Part shown: piece after piece, positions 15,707 to 26,521 of the stretch
Numbering within the stretch: the first letter of the stretch is position 1
Layout of the letters: each line of letters starts with the position of its first letter
Assembly: GCA_016793095.1 (NCBI GenBank)
Contig: JAEUJQ010000041.1
Location: 51,622-115,621 of the forward strand
Source: Myxococcaceae bacterium
Lineage (GTDB): Bacteria; Myxococcota; Myxococcia; Myxococcales; Myxococcaceae
DNA: 64,000 bases
Direction: 5' to 3'
Translations under genes and position numbers: made by a program
Notes under the pieces: model-generated
Database searches by the model: none
Told to the model about the DNA's origin: nothing
What the model saw: only the letters and a program-made list of their open reading frames with translations

Positions 15707-17113
15707 TCAGCAGCGCTTGAGGTACCGCCCTGCCCCACGCTCGACCCGCAGGTTCCCGTCCTGCCACTGCACGCGCCCGTTCACGACCGTCGTCGCGACC
15801 TTCCCCTCGAGCTCGAAGCCCTCGAAGATGTTCCGGTCGACCCGCTGGTGGTGCGTCTTCGCCGAGATCTTCGAGCTGCCCTTCGGGTCGTACAGCACCA
15901 GGTCCGCGTCGCTGCCGACCGCGATGGCGCCCTTGCGCGGGTACAGCCCGAAGATCTTCGCCGCCTGCGTGCTCGTCACGTCGACGAACTGCTGCAACGT
16001 GATGCGCTTCTTCGCAACGCCATACGTGTACAGCAATGACATGCGGTTCTCGACGCCCGCCGCGCCGTTGGGGATCTTCCGGAAGTCATTTCTGCCCATG
16101 CCCTTCTGCTCCATCGTGAACGGGCAGTGGTCCGTCGCCACGTGCTGAATCGCGCCCGTCTGGAGCGCCTGCCACAGGTACTCCTGGTGGCCCTTCGGAC
16201 GGATCGGCGGGCTCATCACGTACGCGGCGCCCTCGAAGTCCGGCTTCTCGTACACGCTGTCGTCGAGCAGCAGGTACTGCGGGCACGTCTCGACCAGCAC
16301 CTTCTGGCCTTCCTGCCGCGCGCGGTACACCGCGTCCATCGACTCCTTGCAGGTGAGGTGCACGATGTAAACGGGCTGCGACTCGGACGGCTTGCTCATG
16401 TGGCCGTTGCGCCCGTCGCTCGCCACCCGCGCGAGCTGGATGACCCGGTTGGTCGCCTCGCCCTCGAGGTACGCCGGCCGGCTCATCGGGTGGTACTTCG
16501 GCTCGAGCTTGCCGTTGTTCGCCAGCCGCGTCTGCAGCGCCACCACCGCGTCTCCGTGCTCGCAGTGCGACGTCACCAGCGCGCCCAGCGCGTGCGCCGT
16601 GTCCAGCACGCCCACCAGCTCGATGTCATCGACGCCGATGGCTCCGCGGTACGCCATGAAGATCTTGAACGACTGAATGCCGTCGTTCCTGAAGACGTGC
16701 TCCATCTCCTTCTTCACCTGGTCGTTGAACCACGTCACCGCCATGTGGAACGCGTAGTCGGCCACCGACTTCTTCGCGTTGTTCATCCAGAAGTCGCGCG
16801 CCTCGAGCAGGCTCTGGTTCCTGTTGGGGATGATGAAGTCGATGATGGTCGTGGTGCCGCCCGCCACGCCCGCCGCCGTGCCCGTGTAGAAGTCGTCGGA
16901 GCTCGTCGTGCCCATGAAGGGCAGCTCCATGTGCGTGTGCGCGTCGATGCCGCCGGGGAACACGTACTGCCCCGAGCCGTCCACCGTCTGCGTGCCCGCA
17001 GGCACGTCGAGGTTCTTCCCGATGGCCTTGATGACGCCGTCGGCGCAGTAGATGTCTGCCACGTACTGGTCGACCGCGGTGACGATGGTGCCGTTGCGAA
17101 TGACGAGACTCAT
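15707..17113 (-). CDS. hydA: Dihydropyrimidinase
   Basis: The 468-residue cyclic amidohydrolase has every expected metal ligand: H59 and H61 (in DAHTHMELPF), the carbamylated lysine K150 (SFKIFMAYRG), H183 (SHCEHGD), H252 (VHLTC) and D328 (ATDHCPF). It hydrolyses 5,6-dihydrouracil or dihydrothymine to N-carbamoyl-beta-alanine or N-carbamoyl-beta-aminoisobutyrate in the cytoplasm. The match is to true dihydropyrimidinases rather than allantoinase or dihydroorotase. It sits 36 bp after the beta-ureidopropionase gene, which catalyses the next step. The PreT/PreA genes for the preceding step are divergent beyond the vapBC module. Confidence 0.93.
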   Translation of the reverse strand: MSLVIRNGTIVTAVDQYVADIYCADGVIKAIGKNLDVPAGTQTVDGSGQYVFPGGIDAHTHMELPFMGTTSSDDFYTGTAAGVAGGTTTIIDFIIPNRNQSLLEARDFWMNNAKKSVADYAFHMAVTWFNDQVKKEMEHVFRNDGIQSFKIFMAYRGAIGVDDIELVGVLDTAHALGALVTSHCEHGDAVVALQTRLANNGKLEPKYHPMSRPAYLEGEATNRVIQLARVASDGRNGHMSKPSESQPVYIVHLTCKESMDAVYRARQEGQKVLVETCPQYLLLDDSVYEKPDFEGAAYVMSPPIRPKGHQEYLWQALQTGAIQHVATDHCPFTMEQKGMGRNDFRKIPNGAAGVENRMSLLYTYGVAKKRITLQQFVDVTSTQAAKIFGLYPRKGAIAVGSDADLVLYDPKGSSKISAKTHHQRVDRNIFEGFELEGKVATTVVNGRVQWQDGNLRVERGAGRYLKRC

Positions 17114-17149
17114 GGTGCGGGCTCCTTGTGTTGTCTTTGAAGTCTGGAA

Positions 17150-18016
17150 TTACGGTCGAACGAGGTCCTGGTACGCGTCGGGCCGGCGGTCACGGTAGAA
17201 CTGCCAGACCTGCCGCACCTCGTCGATCATCGCGAGGTCGAGATCGGCCACCACCACCTCGTCCTTGTCCTCGCTGGCCTCGGCGATGATCTTCCCGCGC
17301 GGGTTCACGAAGTAGCTCGTGCCGTAGAACTTGCCGATGTTCCACGGCGCCTCGGTGCCGACGCGGTTGATGGCGCCGACGTAGTAGCCGTTCGCCACCG
17401 CGTGCGCCGGCTGCTCGAGCTTCCACAGGTACTGCGAGAGCCCCGCCACCGTCGCCGACGGGTTGAAGACGACCTCGGCGCCGTTGAGGCCCAGCGCGCG
17501 CGCGCCCTCGGGGAAGTGCCGGTCGTAGCAGATGTACACGCCGACCTTGCAGAACTGCGTCTGGAACACCGGGTAGCCGCCGTTGCCGGGCGCGAAGAAG
17601 AACTTCTCCCAGAAGCCGCTCGTCTGCGGGATGTGCTGCTTGCGGTACTTGCCCAGGTACTTGCCGTCGGCGTCGATGACCGCCGCGGTGTTGTAATAGA
17701 CGCCGCGCATCGCCTCTTCGTAGAGCGGCACCACGATGGCCATGCCGTGCTTCTTCGCGAGCTCCTGCATCACCGCCGTCGTCGGCCCGGGGATCTGCTC
17801 GGCCGCCGCGTACCAGCGCTTGTCCTGACCGGGGCAGAAGTAGGGGCCGTTGAAGATCTCCTGCAGGCAGAGCACCTGGGCGCCCTTCTTCGCGGCCTCT
17901 TCGATGAGCGGCAGGTGCTTGTCGAGCATCGCCTGCTGGATCTTCTTCACCGGCACCGACTCGTCGTTGATGGGGTTGCTGCACTGAATGAGCGCGGCGC
18001 GGACCTGGTTCGCCAT
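17150..18016 (-). CDS. Beta-ureidopropionase (N-carbamoyl-beta-alanine amidohydrolase)
   Basis: The 288-residue product is a nitrilase-superfamily C-N hydrolase with the full catalytic triad E53 (LQEIF), K126 (KYRKQHIP) and C163 (YICYDRHFPE). The phrases LCLQEIFNGPYFC and KFFFAPGN are characteristic of the N-carbamoyl-beta-alanine amidohydrolase branch. It hydrolyses the dihydropyrimidinase products to beta-alanine or beta-aminoisobutyrate with release of CO2 and ammonia. ATG 18016 gives MANQVRAALIQCSN, the usual family start. It leads a minus-strand operon with hydA. Its upstream region now ends in the vapBC module. Confidence 0.92.
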   Translation of the reverse strand: MANQVRAALIQCSNPINDESVPVKKIQQAMLDKHLPLIEEAAKKGAQVLCLQEIFNGPYFCPGQDKRWYAAAEQIPGPTTAVMQELAKKHGMAIVVPLYEEAMRGVYYNTAAVIDADGKYLGKYRKQHIPQTSGFWEKFFFAPGNGGYPVFQTQFCKVGVYICYDRHFPEGARALGLNGAEVVFNPSATVAGLSQYLWKLEQPAHAVANGYYVGAINRVGTEAPWNIGKFYGTSYFVNPRGKIIAEASEDKDEVVVADLDLAMIDEVRQVWQFYRDRRPDAYQDLVRP

Positions 18017-18106
18017 GGTGCGGGTGCCTCCAAAGGCTGCGGAAGAGAGGGCGCGCAGTCTCCGTCCGGCCCGGGTGAGAGGCAACGACCGAGCGTGGCG
18101 CCGGCG

Positions 18107-18124
18107 TCGGCTCGCTGCGTCACG
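18107..18124 (+). repeat. 18-bp direct repeat, left copy flanking vapBC
   Basis: TCGGCTCGCTGCGTCACG here is identical to the copy at 18876-18893. The two copies bracket the vapBC genes. This could be a target-site or recombination footprint. Confidence 0.7.
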
Positions 18125-18156
18125 AGCGGGCACCCGGTCAGGCGAGCGGGCGCGGT

Positions 18157-18186
18157 GCGACATCAAGACATCAACTCGCTTATGCT
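18157..18186 (+). promoter_or_regulatory. Candidate vapBC promoter with tandem octamer
   Basis: A -10-like TATGCT (18181-18186) lies 18 bp after GCGACA (18157-18162), a weak -35. The octamer gacatcaa is repeated in tandem at 18159-18174. If used, the start of transcription would fall at or next to the vapB ATG (18194), giving a nearly leaderless mRNA. Inference only. Confidence 0.3.
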
Positions 18187-18193
18187 CTGATGC

Positions 18194-18436
18194 ATGCGGA
18201 CCACCCTGACCCTGGATGACGACGTCGCGGCGCTCTTGAAGCGCGCCATGAAGGAGAGCGGCCGCTCCCTCAAGGACCAGGTCAACCAGGCGCTGCGCCT
18301 CGGGCTCACCGTGAAGACCCCGGCCGCGCGAAAGCGCCGGGCCATCACCCGGACGTATGACGGCGGCGCGGCGCGGCTCAGCTTCGAGTCCACCTCCGAG
18401 GCCCTCGCGCTCGCGGAAGGAGACGGCTTCAAGTGA
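18194..18436 (+). CDS. vapB: VapB-type antitoxin
   Basis: The 80-residue product begins MRTTLTLDDDVAALLKRAMKESGRSLKDQVNQALRLGL, a ribbon-helix-helix motif of the VapB type that precedes PIN toxins. The C-terminal part (RTYDGGAARLSFESTSEAL) would occupy the toxin active site. The stop overlaps the vapC start by one base (TGATG), as expected for coupled expression. No clear ribosome-binding site precedes the ATG. Confidence 0.85.
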   Translation: MRTTLTLDDDVAALLKRAMKESGRSLKDQVNQALRLGLTVKTPAARKRRAITRTYDGGAARLSFESTSEALALAEGDGFK

Positions 18437-18858
18437 TGCTGCTCGACGCGAACGTCCTCATCGAGGCGCACATGGCCGGCCCTCGCCACGAGGCGATGCG
18501 CGAGTGGCTCGACGAGCAGCTCTGGGGCGCCGCCCGCGTCGGCCTGCCGTGGGAATCCCTCGGCGCCTTCCTTCGCCTCGTCACCAACCCCCGCGTCTTC
18601 GACCGGCCACAGTCGATCGCCGCGGCGTGGGCCCAGGTCTCCGACTGGCTCGGCTGCGAGTGCGTGTGGACGCCGCTGCCGGGCGGCGAACACGCCACCA
18701 TCCTCGGCAGGCTGCTCACCACGTCGAGCGCAGGGGCGAACCTGGTCCCTGATGCGCGCCTCGCGGCCCTCGCCATCGAACATGGCCTCGTGCTCGTCAC
18801 CAGCGACGCCGGCTTCGCCCGATTTCGCGGCCTGAAGTGGAAGCGGCCGCTCGAGTGA
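18436..18858 (+). CDS. vapC: PIN-domain ribonuclease toxin VapC
   Basis: The 140-residue product has the four acidic residues of the PIN active site: D4 (MLLDANVLIE), E40 (PWESLG), D106 (LVPDARLAALA) and D124 (TSDAGFARF). They bind the Mg/Mn used to cut RNA. The LRLVTNPRVF stretch after E40 is typical of a large VapC subgroup that includes mycobacterial members. VapC toxins cut tRNA or rRNA at specific sites. ATG 18436 is preferred over the GTG one codon earlier because it gives the standard one-base overlap with vapB. The length is normal, so the toxin looks intact. Confidence 0.88.
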   Translation: MLLDANVLIEAHMAGPRHEAMREWLDEQLWGAARVGLPWESLGAFLRLVTNPRVFDRPQSIAAAWAQVSDWLGCECVWTPLPGGEHATILGRLLTTSSAGANLVPDARLAALAIEHGLVLVTSDAGFARFRGLKWKRPLE

Positions 18859-18875
18859 GCGTCTCCTCCCTCTGC

Positions 18876-18893
18876 TCGGCTCGCTGCGTCACG
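18876..18893 (+). repeat. 18-bp direct repeat, right copy flanking vapBC
   Basis: Identical to 18107-18124. It starts 17 bp after the vapC stop. Homology between the flanks ends at the 18 bp. Confidence 0.7.
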
Positions 18894-19009
18894 GTTTCCG
18901 GTTCGACTTCGCATTCGGTCGGCCTGCGCTCCTCGCCATCCAGGCTTGAAAGTGACGTCTGCCTCGTCGTCTCCGCCCTCACTCGCGGCTTCGTCTCACT
19001 CCACGATCC

Positions 19010-19038
19010 TTGACATAGGGTGATCAGCCAACGAGCCT
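19010..19038 (+). promoter_or_regulatory. Candidate preTA promoter
   Basis: A perfect TTGACA -35 hexamer lies at 19010-19015. The -10 at the right distance (GAGCCT, 19033-19038) is poor, so an activator or another sigma factor may be needed. It lies 28 bp before the preT start. Confidence 0.3.
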
Positions 19039-19066
19039 CCGCGACTTCCCGCGTGCAGGAGGCGTG

Positions 19067-20413
19067 ATGCCCTCACTTCCCGTGTTGCCGAGCGGACGAC
19101 TCGAGCAGCGCTTCGCCGACAAGAAGCCCCGGTACTCGAAGCCCGAGGCCGTCACCGAGGCCAACCGCTGCATCTACTGCGTCGACGCGCCGTGCATCAA
19201 AGCGTGCCCGACCGGCATCGACATCCCCACCTTCATTCACAAGCTCAGCACCGAGAACGTCACCGGGGCGGCCCGCACCATCCTCGCCGAGAACATCCTC
19301 GGGGCGTCGTGCGCGCGCGTCTGCCCCGTCGAGGAGCTCTGCGCCGGCGCCTGCGTCTACAACGCGTGGGGCCGTGAGCCGATCGCCATCGGCCGCCTCC
19401 AGCGCTTCGCCACCGAAGCCACCCTCGAGAAGACGCCGCTCACGGCGCTCGTGCCCGCGAAGAAGCCGTCGACCGGCAAGAAGGTCGCGCTCGTGGGCAG
19501 CGGCCCTGCGTCCATCGCCGCCGCGGGCCTGCTCGCGCTCGAGGGCCACAAGGCCGTCATCTTCGAGAAGAAGAAGCTCGCCGGCGGCCTCAACACGCTC
19601 GGCATCGCGCCGTACAAGCAGAGCGGCCAGGCGGCCATCGACGAGATCAACCAGGTGCTCGCGCTCGGCGACATCGAGCTGAAGCTCGGCGTCGAGGTGG
19701 TTGCGGGCACGGCGGGCGCGGGCCAGGTCTCCGCCGCCGACCTCTTGAAGGACTACGACGGCGTCTTCCTCGGCCTCGGCCTCGGCCCCGACTCGAAGCT
19801 GAACGTGCCTGGAGAATCCGGCCCCGGCGTCTTCGGCGCGGTCGACCTCATCGAGCGCATCAAGGCGGAGCCCAACCTGAAGCTCGAGGGCACCCGCGCC
19901 TTCGTCATCGGCGGCGGCAACACGGCCCTCGACATCGCCCACGAGCTCAAGCTGCTCGGCTTCGAGGACGTCGCCCTCGTCTACCGCCGCACCGAGAAGG
20001 ACATGTCGGGCTACGCACACGAGCTCGCCGCGGCGCGCGAAGACGGCGCCCGCCTGATGGAGAAGCGCGTGGTGTCGGAGGTGCTCCGGGACGCGAAGGG
20101 CGCGCTCACCGGCGTGAAGCTCGCGCACGCGAAGGACGGCAAGGCGGTCGCGGGCACCGAGGAGACGCACGCCGTCGACCTCATCGCCCTCGCCATCGGC
20201 CAGTCGGTCGCCACCGACATCGCCCGCGCGTTCCCCGGCGTGCAGACGGACAAGCAGGGCCGCGTCGTCGTCGACGCGAAGACGCACCGCACCGGCAACC
20301 CGAAGGTCTGGAGCGGCGGTGACTGCGTCAACGGCGGCAAAGAGGTCGTCAACGGAGTGCAGGAAGCGAAGCTCGCCGTGCGGGACATGCTCCGCGCGCT
20401 CGGAGGGAAGTGA
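19067..20413 (+). CDS. preT: Dihydropyrimidine dehydrogenase, NAD(P)H/FAD subunit PreT
   Basis: The 448-residue product is the electron-input half of bacterial dihydropyrimidine dehydrogenase. An N-terminal region has eight cysteines arranged like the GltD-type Fe-S domain (CIYCVDAPCIKACP and CARVCPVEELCAGAC), binding two 4Fe-4S clusters. A FAD Rossmann motif VALVGSGPASIAAAG and a nucleotide motif FVIGGGNTALDIA follow. It takes electrons from NAD(P)H to PreA. ATG 19067 lies 4 bases after a strong AGGAGG (19057-19062); GTG 19064 would be too close. The stop is 5 bp before the preA ATG. Confidence 0.92.
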   Translation: MPSLPVLPSGRLEQRFADKKPRYSKPEAVTEANRCIYCVDAPCIKACPTGIDIPTFIHKLSTENVTGAARTILAENILGASCARVCPVEELCAGACVYNAWGREPIAIGRLQRFATEATLEKTPLTALVPAKKPSTGKKVALVGSGPASIAAAGLLALEGHKAVIFEKKKLAGGLNTLGIAPYKQSGQAAIDEINQVLALGDIELKLGVEVVAGTAGAGQVSAADLLKDYDGVFLGLGLGPDSKLNVPGESGPGVFGAVDLIERIKAEPNLKLEGTRAFVIGGGNTALDIAHELKLLGFEDVALVYRRTEKDMSGYAHELAAAREDGARLMEKRVVSEVLRDAKGALTGVKLAHAKDGKAVAGTEETHAVDLIALAIGQSVATDIARAFPGVQTDKQGRVVVDAKTHRTGNPKVWSGGDCVNGGKEVVNGVQEAKLAVRDMLRALGGK

Positions 20414-20418
20414 ACGCC

Positions 20419-21807
20419 ATGGCTGACCTGAGCATCGACTTCTGCGGCATCAAGTCTCCCAACCCGTTCTGGCTCGCCTCGGCGCCGCCGACGAACTCCG
20501 GCCCTCAGATCATGCGCGCCTTCGACGCCGGCTGGGGCGGTGCGGTGTGGAAGACCCTGGGCGACCCCATCACCAACGTCAGCTCGCGCTTCTGGAGCCA
20601 CGACTACGGCAACACCCGCATGATGGGCCTCAACAACATCGAGCTCATCAGCGACCGGCCCCTCGAGGTGAACCTCAAGGAGATGGCCGAGGTGAAGCGC
20701 CGCTACCCGAAGCACGTCGTCATCGCCTCGCTGATGGTCGAGACGAAGGAGAACTGGAAGGAGATCATCACCCGCGCCGAGGACACCGGCTGCGACGGGC
20801 TCGAGCTCAACTTCGGCTGCCCGCACGGCATGTGCGAGCGCGGCATGGGCAGCGCCGTCGGCCAGGAGCCCAAGGTGCTCGAGGAGATCACCCGCTGGGC
20901 GATGGAGTACGCGAAGACGCCCGTCATCATCAAGTTGACGCCCAACACCGGCGACATCAACGAGCCCGGTGAGGCGGCCGCGCGCGGTGGAGCTCCGGCG
21001 CTCTCGCTGATCAACACCGTGAAGTCGCTGCTCGGCGTCGATCTCGACCGCTTCGTGCCCAACCCGCGCGTCGGCACCCAGTCGACGAACGGTGGCTACT
21101 GCGGGCCGGCGGTGAAGCCCATCGCGCTGTTCATGATGAGCCAGCTCGCGAAGAACCCGCTCACGAAGCATATGGCCATCTCGGGCATCGGCGGCATCTC
21201 GAACTGGCGCGACGCGGCCGAGTTCATCTCGCTCGGCGCCACCAGCGTGCAGGTCTGCACCGCGGTGATGCACTACGGCTACCGCATCGTGGAAGACATG
21301 ATCGAGGGCCTCTCGGACTACCTCGACTCGAAGGGCATGAAGTCGGTGAACGAGCTGCGCGGCAAGGCCATCGGCGCCTACGCCGAGTGGGGCGACCTCG
21401 ACCTCAACTACAACCTCAAGGCGCGCATCAACCCGGAGACGTGCATCGGCTGCAACCTCTGCCACACGGCCTGCATGGACGGCGCGCACCAGTGCATCCT
21501 CATCCCCGGCCGCACGCACGAGGAGCACGCGAAGGCGGGGCACACGCACATCCCCGAGAACATTCCCGCCGTCCCGGTGAAGGCCGCCGGCGCCATCGGC
21601 CGCCACCTGCCCGTCATCGACGACGTCGAGTGTGTCGGCTGCAACCTCTGCCACCTCGTCTGCCCGGTGCCCGGCACCATCTCGATGGTCGAGGTGCCCG
21701 GTGCCATCGGGAAGAAAGAGACGTGGAACGACCGCGTCGCGCAGGGGAGGGACCTCAACCCCGGCTCGATGGAGTCCACCCTGAAGCGCCGCGGCAAGAC
21801 GACGTGA
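20419..21807 (+). CDS. preA: Dihydropyrimidine dehydrogenase, catalytic subunit PreA
   Basis: The 462-residue product is the FMN-containing, dihydroorotate-dehydrogenase-like half. It shows FWLASAPPTNSG, the substrate region ELNFGCPHGMCERGMG, NTVKSLLGVDLD and ISGIGGISNWRDA. Two ferredoxin-like 4Fe-4S motifs lie near the C-terminus, CIGCNLCHTAC from residue 342 and CVGCNLCHLVCP from 405, with a longer insert between them than in E. coli PreA. Together with PreT it reduces uracil/thymine to the 5,6-dihydro forms with NAD(P)H. ATG 20419 has a GGAGGG 11 bases upstream; the GTG at 20410 overlaps the preT stop and is less likely. Confidence 0.92.
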   Translation: MADLSIDFCGIKSPNPFWLASAPPTNSGPQIMRAFDAGWGGAVWKTLGDPITNVSSRFWSHDYGNTRMMGLNNIELISDRPLEVNLKEMAEVKRRYPKHVVIASLMVETKENWKEIITRAEDTGCDGLELNFGCPHGMCERGMGSAVGQEPKVLEEITRWAMEYAKTPVIIKLTPNTGDINEPGEAAARGGAPALSLINTVKSLLGVDLDRFVPNPRVGTQSTNGGYCGPAVKPIALFMMSQLAKNPLTKHMAISGIGGISNWRDAAEFISLGATSVQVCTAVMHYGYRIVEDMIEGLSDYLDSKGMKSVNELRGKAIGAYAEWGDLDLNYNLKARINPETCIGCNLCHTACMDGAHQCILIPGRTHEEHAKAGHTHIPENIPAVPVKAAGAIGRHLPVIDDVECVGCNLCHLVCPVPGTISMVEVPGAIGKKETWNDRVAQGRDLNPGSMESTLKRRGKTT

Positions 21808-21810
21808 CCA

Positions 21811-24147
<2,337 letters not shown>

Positions 24148-24234
24148 GAGGCGCAGGCTATTCCACCGGCGGCGGTCATCGTCAGCGTCTCGGCGGCGGC
24201 CCCCTGCTACGCTCGCATCTCCGCGAGGTCTTCC

Positions 24235-25542
24235 GTGCGCTTTCCAGGTCGTCGCAAGCACAAGCACTACTTCCCCGTCCACGCCCGCGACCCGCTCATC
24301 GCCCGCCCGGGCCACCACGACGCGACGCTGAAGACGCACGTCGTCGGCATCGACCAGACGCTGGTGGACATCGACGCCCGCGTGACGCCCGAGCTGTTGG
24401 CCGCGTTCGACCTGCCGCGCGGCGGCTCCACCGTCATTCCCGACGAGGTGGCGGGCCAGCTCTACGACCGGCTGCGCGACCAACGGCGCATCACGTCGGA
24501 GTTCGCCGGCGGCACCATCGGCAACACGCTGCACAACTACTCGCTGCTCGCCGACGACGCGTCGATTCTGCTCGGGGTGATGAGCGAGTCCATTCGCGTG
24601 GGCTCCTCGGGCTACCGGTACCTGTCGAACACCTCGAGCCGGGTGAACCTCGACCACCTGCAACCGGTGCCGGGGCCCATCGGCCGCTGCTTCGCGCTCG
24701 TGACGCCTGACGGCGAGCGTACCTTCGCCATCAACGCGGGGCAGATGAATGGCCTGAGGCCGGAGAGCGTGCCTGAGCACGTCTTCGACGACGCGTCGTG
24801 CCTCGTCGTCTCCACGTACCTGCTCCGGTGCAAACCGGGCGACCCGCTGCCCGACGCCACCATGCGGGCGGTGTCGCTCGCGCGCGCGCGGGGCGTGCCG
24901 GTGGTGCTGACGCTGGGGACCCGCTTCGTCGTGGCCGAGCGACCGGCGTTCTGGCGTGACTTCATCACGCAGCACGTCGACATCGTCGCGATGAACGAGG
25001 AGGAGGGCGAGGCGCTGACGGGGCTCGCCGACCCGCTGCTCGCGACGGAGCGCACGCTCGAGTGGGCCGACCTGGTGCTGTGCACCGCCGGACAGACGGG
25101 GCTCTACCTCGCCGGCTACACCGACGACGAGGTGAAGCGCGAGACCCGGTACCCGCTGCTGCCGGGAGCCATCGCCGAGTTCAACCGCTACGAGTTCAGC
25201 CGGCCCATTCGCCGCGAGCGCTGCACGAAGCCGGTGAAGGTCTTCGCGCACATCGCCCCGTACCATGGCGGCCCCGAGCGCATCACCAGCACGAACGGCG
25301 CGGGCGACGCGGCGCTGGCGGCGCTGCTGCACGACATGGCCGCCAACCGCTACCACCGCGCGCGGGTGCCGAACTCGTCGAAGCACGCGCGCGAGTTCCT
25401 CACGTACTCGTCCATGAGCCAGGTCTGCCGCTACGCGAACCGGGTCAGCTACGAGGTGCTGGTGCAGGCGGCTCCGCGGCTGACGCGCGGTCTGCCCGAG
25501 CGCGAGGAGGGCCTGGACGACGAGAAGTACTGGGCGATGTAG
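24235..25542 (+). CDS. gsk: Inosine/guanosine kinase
   Basis: The 435-residue product matches E. coli Gsk across its length: [23 protein letters not shown] start, [27 protein letters not shown] and [16 protein letters not shown]. The last holds the ribokinase-family catalytic Asp (GAGD). The C-terminal [10 protein letters not shown] is also conserved. It phosphorylates inosine and guanosine to IMP and GMP for purine salvage. GTG 24235 has GAGGT 5 bases upstream and gives the conserved RFPG start. The gene is divergent from the RNAP chimera with 87 bp between them, so both promoters share that space. Confidence 0.93.
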   Translation: MRFPGRRKHKHYFPVHARDPLIARPGHHDATLKTHVVGIDQTLVDIDARVTPELLAAFDLPRGGSTVIPDEVAGQLYDRLRDQRRITSEFAGGTIGNTLHNYSLLADDASILLGVMSESIRVGSSGYRYLSNTSSRVNLDHLQPVPGPIGRCFALVTPDGERTFAINAGQMNGLRPESVPEHVFDDASCLVVSTYLLRCKPGDPLPDATMRAVSLARARGVPVVLTLGTRFVVAERPAFWRDFITQHVDIVAMNEEEGEALTGLADPLLATERTLEWADLVLCTAGQTGLYLAGYTDDEVKRETRYPLLPGAIAEFNRYEFSRPIRRERCTKPVKVFAHIAPYHGGPERITSTNGAGDAALAALLHDMAANRYHRARVPNSSKHAREFLTYSSMSQVCRYANRVSYEVLVQAAPRLTRGLPEREEGLDDEKYWAM

Positions 25543-25774
25543 CCGCCACCATCACCGTGCCCGCGGAGCGCGCGAGGCCTTCCGAGAGCGCCGAGATCCC
25601 TGGAGGGACGGGTATTCGCCCTCGAGCGGGCGCAGCACCCAGGCGCCGCGGGGAAGGCTCCAGCGCGGCAGGGCGCCGCAGCCCGCGTAGGCGTCGACGT
25701 CGAGGAAGCTGGCGCGCCTCGCGGGCGGTCTCATCGCCGCACTGGCATCGACGCGTGGCGAGCTCGCGAGAGAC

Positions 25775-26296
25775 TCAGCGAGGCTGCGCCGCGCGCACCG
25801 CGTCGAGCAGCTTCTTCGCGCGATCGGGAGTGCCGACCTGGGTCTCGACAGCGACGACGCTGCCCCCGGGCGCGATCGCGAAGCCCATCGTCACCGCCTC
25901 GCCGACGCCGAACGCCTTCCGGGTGACGCCGCCTTCGTCCAGGAGCAGCACGACGGGCCCGTTGGCGCGGTAGTGCTCCTTCATCTTCGACATCACGATG
26001 GGGCGGAACCAGGACTGCGACATGTCCTGCAGCATGACGCGCACCGGGCCCTGGGCGCCGGGCTCGAGGGCGTGCAGGGCGTCGCTCCAGGCGACCTGCG
26101 CGTCACCCTGCGAGAGCGTCGGCGCAGTGACGATGACGATGGCGCCGCGCTCGGTGAGCTGCGCGTCGCTGAAGGTGCGGCCGAGCGGGTCCACGAGCCG
26201 GAAGGACGGGAGCGTCCGCGAGAAGGACGGCGGCGGCTCACCGAAGGCGGTGGTGACAGCCAGGACGAGGAGAGCGAGCGGTGTGGCCGAGCGCAT
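25775..26296 (-). CDS. Exported thioredoxin-fold-like protein lacking redox cysteines
   Basis: The 173-residue product begins MRSATPLALLVLAVTTAFGE, a signal peptide. The mature part reads FRLVDPLGRTFSDAQL, IVIVTAPTLSQGDAQVAW and later FAIAPGGSVVAVETQVGT, the layout of an AhpC/TSA or thioredoxin-like fold (strand, active-site loop, C-terminal strand). The active-site loop (TAPTLSQGD) has no cysteine, and the mature part has none at all, so it cannot do dithiol chemistry. It may bind a ligand or act structurally. No neighbour shows its role. It is transcribed alone on the minus strand, with a 225-bp spacer to the P450 gene. Confidence 0.65.
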   Translation of the reverse strand: MRSATPLALLVLAVTTAFGEPPPSFSRTLPSFRLVDPLGRTFSDAQLTERGAIVIVTAPTLSQGDAQVAWSDALHALEPGAQGPVRVMLQDMSQSWFRPIVMSKMKEHYRANGPVVLLLDEGGVTRKAFGVGEAVTMGFAIAPGGSVVAVETQVGTPDRAKKLLDAVRAAQPR

Positions 26297-26521
26297 GAGG
26301 CTCGTCGAGCGTAACCGAGACAGCCGGCGGCGCCGCAAGCCCACCCCCTGCCCAGCGGTCAGCGCGCGACCGGGCCGGTCACCTTCCAGCACGACGTCCC
26401 CACGGTGACGGCGGCGTCAACGGGAGCATGAACACGCCGCGGCTCACGCGAGCGCCAGGCGAGGTCAACCTCAGTCAAAGCGCTCCGCGGCCGTGCGGGT
26501 GACCGGTAGGCTGTGCCCACC

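Noticed and set aside
25552..25734. 60-residue minus-strand ORF
   Set aside because: Arg-rich with no recognisable domain, ribosome-binding site or neighbours. Probably non-coding.
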